A DNA stretch of 35,251 nucleotides from Spirochaetaceae bacterium (GCA_003552665.1 PUNW01000166.1:1-35251), one strand, 5' to 3'; counted from the stretch's first letter, positions 1 through 7,996 are shown. The notes: a model not told the origin generated them from the sequence alone. Numbers and translations are program-made.

Positions 1-564
1 CGTGAGCCGGACCTGGTGGTGCTCGATCTGATGTTACCGGAGATCGACGGCATCGAGGTGTGCCGCCGCCTGCGGCGTGAGAGTGACGCGCTGGTTGTGA
101 TGTTGACCGCGCGGACCACCGAGCAGGACAAGCTCGCCGGACTGGACGGGGGCGCCGATGATTACGTCGTCAAACCGTTCAGCCCTCGCGAGCTCGCGGC
201 GCGAGTGCGAGCTGTTCTCCGACGGTTGCCGTTGGAAATGACGCTTCGCGGACCGCCAGTGATGGATCACGGCCCGCTTTTGGTCGACTTGGAGCGGCAC
301 AAAGCTGAGCTCAACGGTGAAGAGCTGCGGCTTACACCGGTGGAGTTCCGGTTGCTCGCGTTGCTGATGCGAGAGCGAGGACGAGTTCTTACCCGGGCGC
401 AGCTGGTGGAGCGGGCCTTCGGTCATGATTACGAGGGGTTGGAGCGCACTATCGACGTTCATATTCTCAACCTGCGCCGGAAAGTGGAGCCGGACCCGTC
501 ACGCCCGACGCTGATCAAGACGGTCTATGGGGTGGGGTATACCTTTACGGAGGGCGCGGCATGA
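1..564 (+). CDS. OmpR/PhoB-type response regulator (5' partial)
   Basis: DNA-binding response regulator whose first roughly 45 residues lie outside the window; the frame is open from base 1, so the GTG at 16 in the ORF track is not the real start. What remains is the receiver from the phospho-accepting Asp (VVLDLMLP) through the conserved Lys (DDYVVKPF), then a winged-helix DNA-binding domain of the Trans_reg_C type (ELRLTPVEFRLL ... RTIDVHILNLRRK ... VYGVGYTF). Its TGA overlaps the ATG of the downstream histidine kinase by 4 bases (ATGA), so the two are translationally coupled and should form a cognate two-component pair. Target genes cannot be read from the sequence. Confidence 0.95.
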   Translation, partial: REPDLVVLDLMLPEIDGIEVCRRLRRESDALVVMLTARTTEQDKLAGLDGGADDYVVKPFSPRELAARVRAVLRRLPLEMTLRGPPVMDHGPLLVDLERHKAELNGEELRLTPVEFRLLALLMRERGRVLTRAQLVERAFGHDYEGLERTIDVHILNLRRKVEPDPSRPTLIKTVYGVGYTFTEGAA

Positions 565-1925
565 TGCACCGGTTGCAGGTTCGGCTGTTCGCGGCCTTTC
601 TGCTGGTGATCATCGTAGTGGTGATTACGATTCTCTTGCTCGTCCTTCCGGCGGCGGAGCAGGAAATCGAGACGTATGCGCAGCGTACCGGACGGCTGCA
701 ACTTGCGCGGATGCACCACTGGCTGCTCGGCTATCACTCTGCTCGCGGCAGCTGGAGCGGGGTGCAGCCTTTCGTCGAAGAGATGGGGGTTTTGTACGGT
801 CAATGGGTTGTGCTGGCCGCCGAAGACGGCACGGTCGTCGCCGACTCGCGGAACATGCTGTTCGGACAACCTTTCACTGAGGAGTGGACCGAAGTGGTCC
901 TGCGTGGGAGGGACAACGAGCGCATTCTGGGCGTATTGTACGTCAGCGCCGAGTCGGGGATTGATGAGGCGTTTGCGCGAAATCTTCGCGATTCGCTCGG
1001 ATACTTCCTGTTTTGGGGTGCGTTGACCGCGCTCGGAGCTGCGATTGTGCTGACGGTGCTACTGTCGCGGGCGATCTCGGCGCCGGTGCGCCAGCTGGCC
1101 GAATCGGCGATCAGGGCCGGCAAAGGTGACCTCTCGGTCAGGGTGCCGGGTTCGTTCCGCGGCGAAATCGGGGAGCTCGCACGGTCTTTTAACGGCATGA
1201 TCGCCGATCTGGGGCGTGCGGCCGAGCTGCGGCGCAATCTCGTCGCGGATACCGCGCATGAGCTGCGTACGCCGCTGTCGAATATTCGCGGTTACCTCGA
1301 GGCAATGAAAGACGAGGTGGTGGAGCCGCAGGACGCGCTCGCCTCGGTGGAGGAAGATGTGGGAATGCTGGCGCGCCTGGTTGACGATCTGCAGGAGCTC
1401 GCGCTTGCGGAATCCGGGGCGCTGGGGCTCCATCTTGAGCCTGAGAACCTGGTAACGGTGATACGGCGTTGTGTCGCAAACCTTCACGCGCGGGCCGCAG
1501 CCCGGGGGGTTGCGCTTCATCTGGAGCTTCAGGAAGAGCTCCCGCCGGTGATGATTGATTTCCAACGGATCACGCAGGTTGTTCACAATCTGCTGGTGAA
1601 CGCGTTGGTGCACACCGAGCGCGGCGATCGCATCGTTGTCGCCGCCCGCCGCATCGACGGGGTTGTTGAGATGCGCGTAACCGACACCGGAGAAGGAATC
1701 CCGGAAGCGGACCGCGTGAACGTGTTCGAGCGTTTCTACCGGGTGGACCGCTCACGAACACGCGCGACGGGAGGAACCGGGCTTGGTTTGACGATATCCA
1801 AACAGCTGGTGGAAGCGCATGGCGGGCGGATATGCGCGGAACCGAACGAGCCGCGCGGCAGCATCTTCGTCGTCGAGCTGCCGCTGGCCGGCTACGGTCC
1901 GAAAACGGACTCTATGATTTCCTGA
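561..1925 (+). CDS. Membrane sensor histidine kinase
   Basis: Orthodox transmembrane sensor kinase of 454 aa. Order of parts: TM1 (about 8-30), periplasmic sensor of about 115 residues with no family I recognise, TM2 (about 148-170), HAMP (about 171-222), HisKA with the phospho-accepting His233 in the H-box DTAHELRTPLS, and a HATPase_c domain with N-box (NLLVNALVHT), G1 (DTGEGIP), F-box (FERFYR) and G2 (GGTGLGL). A GGAGG sits 7 bases before the ATG at 561, supporting this start. It autophosphorylates and passes phosphate to the regulator encoded just upstream. The last 34 bases overlap the convergent receiver gene on the other strand. Confidence 0.95.
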   Translation: MMHRLQVRLFAAFLLVIIVVVITILLLVLPAAEQEIETYAQRTGRLQLARMHHWLLGYHSARGSWSGVQPFVEEMGVLYGQWVVLAAEDGTVVADSRNMLFGQPFTEEWTEVVLRGRDNERILGVLYVSAESGIDEAFARNLRDSLGYFLFWGALTALGAAIVLTVLLSRAISAPVRQLAESAIRAGKGDLSVRVPGSFRGEIGELARSFNGMIADLGRAAELRRNLVADTAHELRTPLSNIRGYLEAMKDEVVEPQDALASVEEDVGMLARLVDDLQELALAESGALGLHLEPENLVTVIRRCVANLHARAAARGVALHLELQEELPPVMIDFQRITQVVHNLLVNALVHTERGDRIVVAARRIDGVVEMRVTDTGEGIPEADRVNVFERFYRVDRSRTRATGGTGLGLTISKQLVEAHGGRICAEPNEPRGSIFVVELPLAGYGPKTDSMIS

Positions 1926-2302
1926 AGGCGGCCACGTTCGATCGGCTTGGTCAAAAAGCCGTCCATACCGGCCTCGCGGCAACGCTCGTCCTCTCCGGCC
2001 GCCACCCCGGCGGTCAAAGCGACGATCGACGGCGCTTCCCCGCCGGCCGCTGCCAGTTCGATGATCTCTGCGGTCGCCTGATACCCATCGGTATGCGGCA
2101 TCTGCAGATCCATGAAGATCAACTGAGGGCGGTGGTCCCGAAATAGCTCCACTGCCGCCGCTCCGTCGGTGGCTTCGATGATCTGTGCCTGCGGCAGGAT
2201 GTTCGAAACCATCTTGCGCGCTACCAGAAGGTTGATGCGGTCATCCTCGGCAACCATGATCACCGGCTGCCGCTTTTCCGGTTGGTGTTGTTTTTCGTGC
2301 AT
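1892..2302 (-). CDS. Stand-alone response regulator receiver protein
   Basis: 136-aa protein consisting only of a receiver domain plus a short charged N-terminus. The acidic pair (AEDD), the phospho-accepting Asp in IFMDLQMP, the Thr in VALTA and the Lys in FLTKPI are all present, so it should be phosphorylatable. The sequence style (AEDDRINLLVARKM) is that of receivers of hybrid kinases, so it may be a detached phosphorelay receiver or a CheY-like output. It has no DNA-binding or enzymatic domain. It is convergent with, and overlaps by 34 bp, the sensor kinase gene, and lies 114 bp downstream of the symporter gene on the same strand. Partner kinase unknown. Confidence 0.88.
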   Translation of the reverse strand: MHEKQHQPEKRQPVIMVAEDDRINLLVARKMVSNILPQAQIIEATDGAAAVELFRDHRPQLIFMDLQMPHTDGYQATAEIIELAAAGGEAPSIVALTAGVAAGEDERCREAGMDGFLTKPIERGRLQEIIESVFGP

Positions 2303-2400
2303 ACGTTGTTATGCGTGCCTATTTGCGACAAAAGTTGGGCCCGCCGTCGCGCGCTCGAGAAGGTGAGCACACGCACGAACGGCAGGCCCGGCAAATGTGG

Positions 2401-2420
2401 TTAGCGCTTTCGAGCGCTAA
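2401..2420 (-). terminator. Hairpin at the end of the symporter gene
   Basis: Perfect 8-bp inverted repeat TTAGCGCT-TTCG-AGCGCTAA that includes the stop codon of the symporter gene (2417-2419). On the minus strand it forms a stem with a CGAA tetraloop directly at the 3' end of the reading frame, but it is not followed by a real T-run (CCACATTTG). It is a plausible transcript end or 3' stabiliser rather than a textbook intrinsic terminator. Confidence 0.5.
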
Positions 2421-3712
2421 TTGGCCCAGCTGGCCGCATCAACATCATTCTCGGTCTTCGCAACCGCGCACGTGACCGCCATGTCTCCGGTCACGTTCAA
2501 CCCGGTGCGCCCCATGTCGAGGATCGCGTCGATTCCGAGGATCATCGCATAAGCGAGCGCCTGCGGCGTCCCCTCGGTTACCGGCAGCCCGACTGCGTTC
2601 AGGACCATCAGGAGCATGATTGCGCCCGCGCCGGGAACGCCGGCGGTTCCGATCGAGGCCAACACCGCGGTTACCACTACCATCACCTGCTGCGCGATGG
2701 TAAGCGGCAGGCCGATCGCGTTGGCAATGAACAGTGCACAGACCGCCATGTAGATCGCGGTTCCATCCATGTTGATGGTGGCACCCAGCGGGAGGCTGAA
2801 CGAGTAAGTCGGCCGACCGACGCCCATTCCCTCGGAAACGTTACGCATCGTGACCGGGAGGGTACCGCCCGAGGAACGGCTGACAAATGCCGTCACCATC
2901 GCTTCGCGTCCGCGCTTGAGAAACTTCGGCAAGCTGAAGCCGAATCCCTTCAGGATACCTCCGTACACCAGCAAGAGGTGCAGGACGAGCGCGAGGTAGA
3001 CCGCCAGAGTGACGATGGCAAGCGGCCCGACCACCTCAGCACCCTGCCTTCCGAATACAACCGCGATCAACGCGAACACACCGATCGGCGCGTACTGCAG
3101 CACTCCACGCACGACCTTGAACATGATCTCCGCACCTCCGTCGAAGAAGCGGAAGATCAGGTCGGCGGCCGATTTCAGCCGTTCGTCATCGCTCGCCTGC
3201 AGATAGGACAGCCCGAGACCAAAGACCAGCGCGAAGAAGATGATCTGCAGGACTGCTCCTTCGGCCATTGCGGAGATCGGGTTGGTCGGTACGATTTCGA
3301 GCAGCGTGTTCACCAACGATGGCGCTTCTACGTCGCGAGCCGCTCCGTCTTCTATGACCGCGATGTCCACGCCGGAACCCACTCGGAAGACATTTCCGAT
3401 GATGAGCCCGATCACGATGGCTACTGCGGATGTCACGAGATAGAACAGTACCGTCTTCACCCCGATACGACCAAGGCGAGCCGGGCTGACGCTTGCAGCA
3501 CCTACGACCAAGGTGAAGAAGATCACCGGGACCACGATCATCTGCAGTAAGCGGACGAACAAGCGGCCGAGAGGTTCAATCACTTCAATCGCGGGTCCTA
3601 CAATAAGCCCGACCACCGCACCGGCGACCAAGCCAATCAGGATGCGCATAAGCAGGTTCGTTTTGAAGTACCAGTCGAGCATCCCACCCTTACCTGGAGA
3701 TTGTGAACTCAT
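2417..3712 (-). CDS. Dicarboxylate/amino acid:cation symporter (DAACS family)
   Basis: Secondary transporter of the GltP/DctA family (431 aa), predicted to import glutamate/aspartate or C4-dicarboxylates with Na+ or H+. Diagnostic features are the multi-helix hydrophobic profile, the serine-rich re-entrant loop (SRSSGGTLPVTM), the LGATINMDGTA motif in TM7 and the GTAGVPGAG second hairpin, followed by TM8 with DAILDMGRTGLNVTGD, whose Asp/Arg/Asn residues bind substrate in this family. The ORF track starts at a TTG (3724); the ATG at 3712 is preceded by TTGGAGGGAGAT and is the better start. The exact substrate (Glu versus dicarboxylate) cannot be settled by eye. It has no companion genes on its strand apart from the downstream receiver. 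Confidence 0.93.
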   Translation of the reverse strand: MSSQSPGKGGMLDWYFKTNLLMRILIGLVAGAVVGLIVGPAIEVIEPLGRLFVRLLQMIVVPVIFFTLVVGAASVSPARLGRIGVKTVLFYLVTSAVAIVIGLIIGNVFRVGSGVDIAVIEDGAARDVEAPSLVNTLLEIVPTNPISAMAEGAVLQIIFFALVFGLGLSYLQASDDERLKSAADLIFRFFDGGAEIMFKVVRGVLQYAPIGVFALIAVVFGRQGAEVVGPLAIVTLAVYLALVLHLLLVYGGILKGFGFSLPKFLKRGREAMVTAFVSRSSGGTLPVTMRNVSEGMGVGRPTYSFSLPLGATINMDGTAIYMAVCALFIANAIGLPLTIAQQVMVVVTAVLASIGTAGVPGAGAIMLLMVLNAVGLPVTEGTPQALAYAMILGIDAILDMGRTGLNVTGDMAVTCAVAKTENDVDAASWAN

Positions 3713-3734
3713 ATCTCCCTCCAACAGGTTTATT

Positions 3735-3757
3735 TAGCTCAGACAACGTCTGAGCTA
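3735..3757 (-). promoter_or_regulatory. Inverted repeat in the symporter leader
   Basis: Perfect 10-bp inverted repeat TAGCTCAGAC-AAC-GTCTGAGCTA just upstream of the symporter Shine-Dalgarno sequence (which lies at about 3715-3723). It could be an operator for a dimeric repressor or a stem-loop in the 5' leader of the mRNA. No protein that would bind it is evident. Confidence 0.5.
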
Positions 3758-3838
3758 TTGTTTCAAAAAGCCGTGTGAATAATTGGCGAATAATGCAGTC
3801 TGCACCCGGTATGCTGCCACGTCAAGCAAATTTGTAAC

Positions 3839-3883
3839 CGCATATGCGTTAAGCTATCGCATCGGTTTTAGACGGTGTATACT
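3839..3883 (+). promoter_or_regulatory. Possible promoter region of the kinase-BON gene
   Basis: A TATACT -10-like hexamer at 3878-3883 lies 20 bases before the ATG at 3904; no good -35 is visible at 16-18 bp spacing. A 10-bp palindrome CGCATATGCG (3839-3848) lies just upstream and could be an activator or repressor site in this divergent intergenic region. Both calls are by eye. Confidence 0.3.
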
Positions 3884-3903
3884 GAGCTTATCAGGAGGCT
3901 GCT

Positions 3904-4725
3904 ATGGGTGTGATTACGTTGTCCCGGGAGCTCGGGAGCCACGGCGACCGAATCGCCGAGCAGTTGGCCGAGAGGCTTGGGTACCGCTTCGTTAACAAGG
4001 CGGAGATAGAACGCGTGCTGCGCGAGGATGGGGTTCCCGAGAGCAGTATCGAGAAGTTCGACGAAAAGCACCCCGGTTTCTGGCAACGCTTCTCTCGCGA
4101 CCGCGACCATTACCTGCATTTGCTCAGCTACACAATCTCACGCTACGCCTACGAGGGAAACTGCGTGATTCTCGGTCGCGGCAGTCAGGTGCTGCTTTCG
4201 CATCTTCCGTGCGTATTGAATCTCCGGATTACGGCGCCGCTCGAGGTGCGGGTCGACAATGTGGCTCGGGAGTTCGGCTACACACACCAGGAAGCGGAGC
4301 ACATGGTGCACCACAGCGACCGCGATCGCGCCGGGTTCCACCGCTTTTTCTTCAACGTGAGCTGGACGAACGCCGAGCTCTACGATCTGGTTCTGAATAC
4401 CGAGTATCTCGACGTTGAAGCGGTCGTCGATGTGGTAAGTCATGCGCTCGCGGCTCTTCAGCGCCCCGATTATGTGAGTGAAACCGACGAGAAGCTGGGA
4501 AATCTGTTCCTGGAGATGCGGGTAATTACCCAGATCGTGTATCAGGAAGGGGTGCCGGTACAGAATCTCACCGTCACCGCTGAACAGGGGAAAGTGCACC
4601 TGCGCGGCATGGTGAGCGCCGAGGAGGACGTCCGCCTGGTCGAGGAGTCGGCTCGCCGGGTGGAGGGAGTGAAGGCGGTGAGCTCTGCGGTCTATTACGT
4701 GCCGCCGAACACCAGTATCAGGTGA
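3904..4725 (+). CDS. Cytidylate-kinase-like protein with C-terminal BON domain
   Basis: 273-aa protein. Residues 1 to about 190 match the cytidylate-kinase-like family: an N-terminal nucleotide-binding segment ITLSRELGSHGDRIAEQLAERLGY, a central VILGRGSQVLL, RITAPLEVRVDNVA, and the DRDRAGFHRFFFNVSW lid-like segment followed by YDLVLNT. Residues about 205-273 look like a BON domain (VQNLTVTAEQGKVHLRGMVS ... VEGVKAVSSAVYYV), a phospholipid- or surface-associated fold normally found in exported proteins. No signal peptide or membrane helix is visible, so the BON is probably cytoplasmic here. AGGAGG lies 6 bases before the ATG. The substrate is unknown; true CMP kinase activity is not implied by the family. 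Monocistronic. Confidence 0.85.
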   Translation: MGVITLSRELGSHGDRIAEQLAERLGYRFVNKAEIERVLREDGVPESSIEKFDEKHPGFWQRFSRDRDHYLHLLSYTISRYAYEGNCVILGRGSQVLLSHLPCVLNLRITAPLEVRVDNVAREFGYTHQEAEHMVHHSDRDRAGFHRFFFNVSWTNAELYDLVLNTEYLDVEAVVDVVSHALAALQRPDYVSETDEKLGNLFLEMRVITQIVYQEGVPVQNLTVTAEQGKVHLRGMVSAEEDVRLVEESARRVEGVKAVSSAVYYVPPNTSIR

Positions 4726-4787
4726 GCGGGCGCCCTGTCGGGCGCACCACAAGCGGGACCGACAGAGGACCGCGAAAATACGACAAA

Positions 4788-4810
4788 AAGGCCGCGCAGA
4801 GCGCGGCCTT
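4788..4810 (-). terminator. Intrinsic terminator of the betaine-binding protein gene
   Basis: Perfect 10-bp stem AAGGCCGCGC-AGA-GCGCGGCCTT. Read on the minus strand the stem is followed by TTTTTGTCG (the AAAAA at 4785-4789 on the plus strand), a classic rho-independent terminator about 45 bp after the minus-strand stop codon. It may also stop transcription from the plus-strand gene ending at 4725. Confidence 0.85.
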
Positions 4811-4854
4811 CGTTCGCTTAGGTTAGCTAGCGGTAGCTTAGCGTGAGCTCGGGC

Positions 4855-5724
4855 TTACGGAATCCAGGACTCCACCCGTTCGCGGTTCTCCGCTACCCAG
4901 CGCTCGGCGGTTTCGATCGGCTCGGCCCCGTCCTCTTCGTTCCACAGCAGAATCTCGCCGAGCTCGTCGAGGGACCAGTAGAAATTGTCGAGGAACTGGT
5001 GTACTTCGGGCATCTCTTCAGCCAGTCCTTCACGCGCGACTGCGCTGACGTGTTCCTCGCCTCCGAAGGATTCCTCGGGGTCTTCGAGGTACTTCAGGTC
5101 AAAAGCGGCTTCTTTCCAGTGCGGAGTCCACCCCGTGAGCACGATCCAGTCGCCGTTCTCATAGGCATTGCTGAGTGCGGCGGTCATGCTGGCATCGCTT
5201 CCTTCCACCAGGGTCAACTCGAGTCCGTAGTCATCGATCGCCCGTTCAGCCGCGGCCATGATGCCGGCGCCCGGGTCAATACCGATGATCTCGCCGCCGA
5301 ACTCATCCTGATAGTCGTTGAGATCGGCGATGCTGTCGACTTCCTCCACATAGGCGGGAACCATAAGCCCGATGCGAGCGCCTTCGATGGTGGGGCTGAG
5401 TAGATCAACCCGATCCTCGGTTTGCTCGAGGTAGGCCCCGTGCGTCCCCGGCAGCCAGGCGGCAAGCATGCCATCCGCATCTCCGGCGGCAATCCCTTCC
5501 CACATCGCTGCTGCGCTGACCGAGATCACGTTGACCTCGTAGCCCATCTCCTCGAGTACGATCTGAGCGACGTACGTAGTCGCGATCGCATCAGCCCATT
5601 CCACGTAGAGAAGGTCAACTTCGCCCGCAGGTTCGGCTTCTTCGGCCCCGGCCGAAAACACCACCGCCAGCGGGACGGCGACGAGTAAAATCGCAACTGC
5701 TGCCGCAAGAATCGTTTTCTTCAT
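4855..5724 (-). CDS. Glycine betaine/proline-type ABC transporter substrate-binding protein
   Basis: Periplasmic solute-binding protein of the OpuAC/ProX type (289 aa). The true start is the ATG at 5724 (MKKTILAAAV...), 7 bases after AAGGAGG; the 75 extra residues in the ORF track upstream are untranslated leader. Residues 1-25 form a signal peptide with a typical Sec cleavage region (FSAGA) and no lipobox Cys. Family features include LLYVEWADAIATTYVAQIVL, GMLAAWLPGTHGAYL, IGIDPGAGIMAAAERAI, and the Trp-rich ligand region WIVLTGWTPHWKEAAFDL (Trp residues cage the quaternary amine in this family). The mature protein is strongly acidic. No permease or ATPase gene lies next to it, so it must work with a transporter encoded elsewhere. 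It has its own promoter and terminator. Confidence 0.92.
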   Translation of the reverse strand: MKKTILAAAVAILLVAVPLAVVFSAGAEEAEPAGEVDLLYVEWADAIATTYVAQIVLEEMGYEVNVISVSAAAMWEGIAAGDADGMLAAWLPGTHGAYLEQTEDRVDLLSPTIEGARIGLMVPAYVEEVDSIADLNDYQDEFGGEIIGIDPGAGIMAAAERAIDDYGLELTLVEGSDASMTAALSNAYENGDWIVLTGWTPHWKEAAFDLKYLEDPEESFGGEEHVSAVAREGLAEEMPEVHQFLDNFYWSLDELGEILLWNEEDGAEPIETAERWVAENRERVESWIP

Positions 5725-5803
5725 GTACATTCCTCCTTGAACTACGCACGTCATGCGCGAAACGCTCGAGTGCCCATCATCGCTGACGCGCGGGTTGGAA
5801 GGA

Positions 5804-5832
5804 AATATACAATACTTATAGCTGCAATGCAA
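5804..5832 (-). promoter_or_regulatory. Sigma70-like promoter of the betaine-binding protein gene
   Basis: On the minus strand TTGCAT (-35, 5827-5832) and TATATT (-10, 5804-5809) are separated by exactly 17 bp in an AT-rich patch. The predicted start lies near 5797, giving a leader of about 70 nt that includes the AAGGAGG used by the ATG at 5724. Confidence 0.65.
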
Positions 5833-5859
5833 GACTTCTGAACAAAAATATTCGCAAAA

Positions 5860-5885
5860 CCAATAGTACGCACTGAAACTATTGG
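5860..5885 (-). terminator. Terminator hairpin of the U32 peptidase operon
   Basis: Perfect 8-bp inverted repeat CCAATAGT ... ACTATTGG with a 10-nt loop, overlapping the U32 stop codon (TAG, 5879-5881). On the minus strand it is followed by TTTTGCG, so it could act as a weak intrinsic terminator between the U32 gene and the promoter of the betaine-binding protein gene. Confidence 0.5.
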
Positions 5886-7219
5886 GGCTGTACCGCTCGC
5901 AGCAGCCATCCCGGCGCCGGATGGAGTCGGGGTCGTCGTACGCGGTCAATCTGAATATGCCCGGCCGACTGATTCACCAATCTCTCCACGGGCTTACCCT
6001 CGAGCGTCAGTAGGCGAAACTCGCCGGGCTGCACCGAGGTAGCCATCTCGTGCGGCCCGAGGAGCTCAAATCCACGGTCGCTGTGTATGGTGTTCTTAAC
6101 GTCGACATAGAGCGGCGTGCTCCAGCGAGCGGTTTCGGCACCGCGGGCACCAGGGCGCTCCGCCTGATCCGCTTCGTGAGCGGCTTGCAGAGGCGCGCAC
6201 CGCGCTGCCGGTTGCTCCGTCCGGCACTCGGGCTGCGCCGGGGCTTCGATACTGCCGAGGAACAGGTGCGTCTGCCGGTAACTGCCGAGGGCCGGCTGGT
6301 CGAACGCCTCACGCCCAAAATAGAAACCGGTTGAGTATTCACGATGACTGACCGCGAAGAGATCGTCCCGGAACGGGTTCCGGTCTGCAGGATGGTCGAG
6401 CGCATAGCGATAGGCGCGTGTTACGACCGCGACGTAGTAGAGGCTCTTGATGCGTCCTTCGATCTTCAGGCTATCGACTCCGGCGGAACGCAAGTCTGCC
6501 AGATGGTCGATCATGCAGATATCCTTGCTCGACATCAGCGTGGTGAAGCCGCCGCCGGCGGTTTCACCGGTTTCGACCGGGAGGTACTCGCCCGGACGTT
6601 GCTCTTCTTCCAGCGCGAGCCGATAGCTCCAGCGGCAACTGTGGGCACAATCGCCTTGATTGGCCGAACGGTCGGCCGCCCATTTCGAGAGGAAGCAGCG
6701 TCCGGAGTAAGCGATGCAGACCGCCCCGTGTACGAATACCTCGAGCTCCAGCTCCGGGACGCGGTCCTTGATCGCCGCGATCTCTGAAAGCGAGAGCTCC
6801 CGGCCCGGCACGATCCTGCTGAAGCCCATGCGGTAGTACATCCGTGCCGCTTCCGGGTTCGTGCAGTTCGCCTGGGTGCTCAAGTGCAGCGGCAGATCGG
6901 GAAAGCGCCGCTGCAGGAGCGAGACCACACCGATATCGCTGACGATAAATGCGTCGAACGGATACTCGGCGATGCGTTCGAGGGACGCCTCGAGCGCGCC
7001 GAGGTCGGCGTTGTGAAAGTAGATGTTGAGCGCGCAGTAGAGCTTGCGGTCGCCCTTCAACGCCCGAATCTGTGCCGGGCTTTCAGCGCGCTCGTCATCG
7101 ATGTTCTCGGCGTTGGCTCGTAGACTGAAGCCGGGTAACCCCATATAGGCCGCATCGGCCCCGTACCGATAGGCATAGCCCAGCTTGCGGGAACTCCCGG
7201 CCGGTGCAAGTAATTCCAT
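5879..7219 (-). CDS. Peptidase U32 family protein (TrhP/YegQ-like)
   Basis: 446-aa member of the U32 'collagenase-like' family. It carries the family signature EVFVHGAVCIAYSGRCFLS and four cysteines (168, 175, 191, 195: CIAYSGRC ... GDCAHSC) in the pattern that binds an iron-sulfur cluster in characterised relatives. E. coli TrhP, of similar length, makes 5-hydroxyuridine at tRNA position 34; other relatives act in O2-independent ubiquinone hydroxylation. A role in tRNA modification is therefore more likely than proteolysis, but this is inference from the family. The start MELLAPAGSS at ATG 7219 matches the usual N-terminus; the longer ORF (7312) would run into the OsmC gene. Third gene of a glutaredoxin-OsmC-U32 operon. 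Confidence 0.88.
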   Translation of the reverse strand: MELLAPAGSSRKLGYAYRYGADAAYMGLPGFSLRANAENIDDERAESPAQIRALKGDRKLYCALNIYFHNADLGALEASLERIAEYPFDAFIVSDIGVVSLLQRRFPDLPLHLSTQANCTNPEAARMYYRMGFSRIVPGRELSLSEIAAIKDRVPELELEVFVHGAVCIAYSGRCFLSKWAADRSANQGDCAHSCRWSYRLALEEEQRPGEYLPVETGETAGGGFTTLMSSKDICMIDHLADLRSAGVDSLKIEGRIKSLYYVAVVTRAYRYALDHPADRNPFRDDLFAVSHREYSTGFYFGREAFDQPALGSYRQTHLFLGSIEAPAQPECRTEQPAARCAPLQAAHEADQAERPGARGAETARWSTPLYVDVKNTIHSDRGFELLGPHEMATSVQPGEFRLLTLEGKPVERLVNQSAGHIQIDRVRRPRLHPAPGWLLRAVQPQ

Positions 7220-7274
7220 CACGCAGCAGAGTACCCGATCGATGCCGATCAGTCGAGCCGTACGAGCACGGCGC

Positions 7275-7694
7275 CTACGGGTTGAGAACGACCTCGTAAC
7301 TGAGGTCGGCAATCTGTCTGAGCATCGCCGACACGCCGCAGTATTTCTCCTGTGAGAGCTTCACCGCCTTTTCGATCTTGGCGCGATCGAGCGCGTCGCC
7401 GGTGAAGAGGTAGCGAACGCGGATCGCGGTATACACCCTGGGGTGCTCCTTCGAAAGATCCCCCTCTACCTCCACCTTGAAGCTCGCATACGGCATCTGC
7501 ATCTTGGCCAGGATCGAAGCCACGTCCATCCCGGTACATCCGGCTAGCGAGGTTAACATCAAAGCTTTTGGGGTGGGGCCGTAGTCTTGCCCGCCGACCG
7601 ACGAATCGGCGTCCAGTCGAAGGTTGTGGTTCTGAAGCTGCGCGTCGAACGCGAGCCCTTCACGGTGCGTAATCTCTGTGTGGTGGGTAGCCAT
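7275..7694 (-). CDS. OsmC/Ohr-family protein
   Basis: 139-aa OsmC-like protein, a thiol-dependent peroxidase fold that reduces organic hydroperoxides in characterised members. The two conserved cysteines are present: Cys53 in LTSLAGCTGMDV and Cys119 in LSQEKYCGVSAML. The sequence is nearer to the YhfA-type OsmC subfamily than to Ohr, whose physiological substrates are poorly known. ATG 7694 is preferred; a TTG two codons upstream (7700) is closer to the AGAGG element and is a possible alternative. It starts 7 bp after the glutaredoxin stop codon, so the two thiol proteins are co-transcribed and may be functionally linked in redox defence. Confidence 0.9.
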   Translation of the reverse strand: MATHHTEITHREGLAFDAQLQNHNLRLDADSSVGGQDYGPTPKALMLTSLAGCTGMDVASILAKMQMPYASFKVEVEGDLSKEHPRVYTAIRVRYLFTGDALDRAKIEKAVKLSQEKYCGVSAMLRQIADLSYEVVLNP

Positions 7695-7701
7695 GCTCAA
7701 T

Positions 7702-7932
7702 TTACCTCTTCAGCGCGCGCTCGAGATCGGCCTTGCTGAAACCAACCAGGATCTTGCCGTTGACATCGATCACCGGCACGCCCATCTGGCGCGATTTTTT
7801 GTACATTTCATCCGCTCGGCGTTCATCGCGCGCAACATTGTATTCGGTGAAGCGTATGCCCCGCTCCCTCAAGTATTGCTTGGCCGTCGTACAGTGCGAG
7901 CACGTCGGAGTAGTGTAGATTTTGACTGCCAT
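7702..7932 (-). CDS. Glutaredoxin family protein
   Basis: 76-aa thioredoxin-fold protein with a CxxC active site (TPTCSHCTTAK, Cys11/Cys14), a cis-Pro segment (GVPVIDVNGKILVGF) and the compact length of NrdH/YruB-type glutaredoxins. It probably acts as a small cytoplasmic dithiol reductant. GGGAGG lies 7 bases before the ATG. First gene of the operon with the OsmC and U32 genes; a direct electron-donor role for OsmC is possible but inferred only from adjacency. Confidence 0.92.
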   Translation of the reverse strand: MAVKIYTTPTCSHCTTAKQYLRERGIRFTEYNVARDERRADEMYKKSRQMGVPVIDVNGKILVGFSKADLERALKR

Positions 7933-7967
7933 ACCGAACCTCCCGGATAAAGCGTTATTACATATTG

Positions 7968-7996
7968 AAATTACTATATAAGGCGCGTTCGGTCAA
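7968..7996 (-). promoter_or_regulatory. Putative promoter of the glutaredoxin-OsmC-U32 operon
   Basis: On the minus strand TTGACC (7991-7996) and TAATTT (7968-7973) are spaced by 17 bp, and the predicted start is about 30 nt before the glutaredoxin ATG. The -35 overlaps the stop codon of the truncated cache gene upstream. Confidence 0.45.

Noticed and set aside
4843-5403. 186-aa plus-strand ORF
   Set aside because: Antisense shadow of the betaine-binding protein gene.
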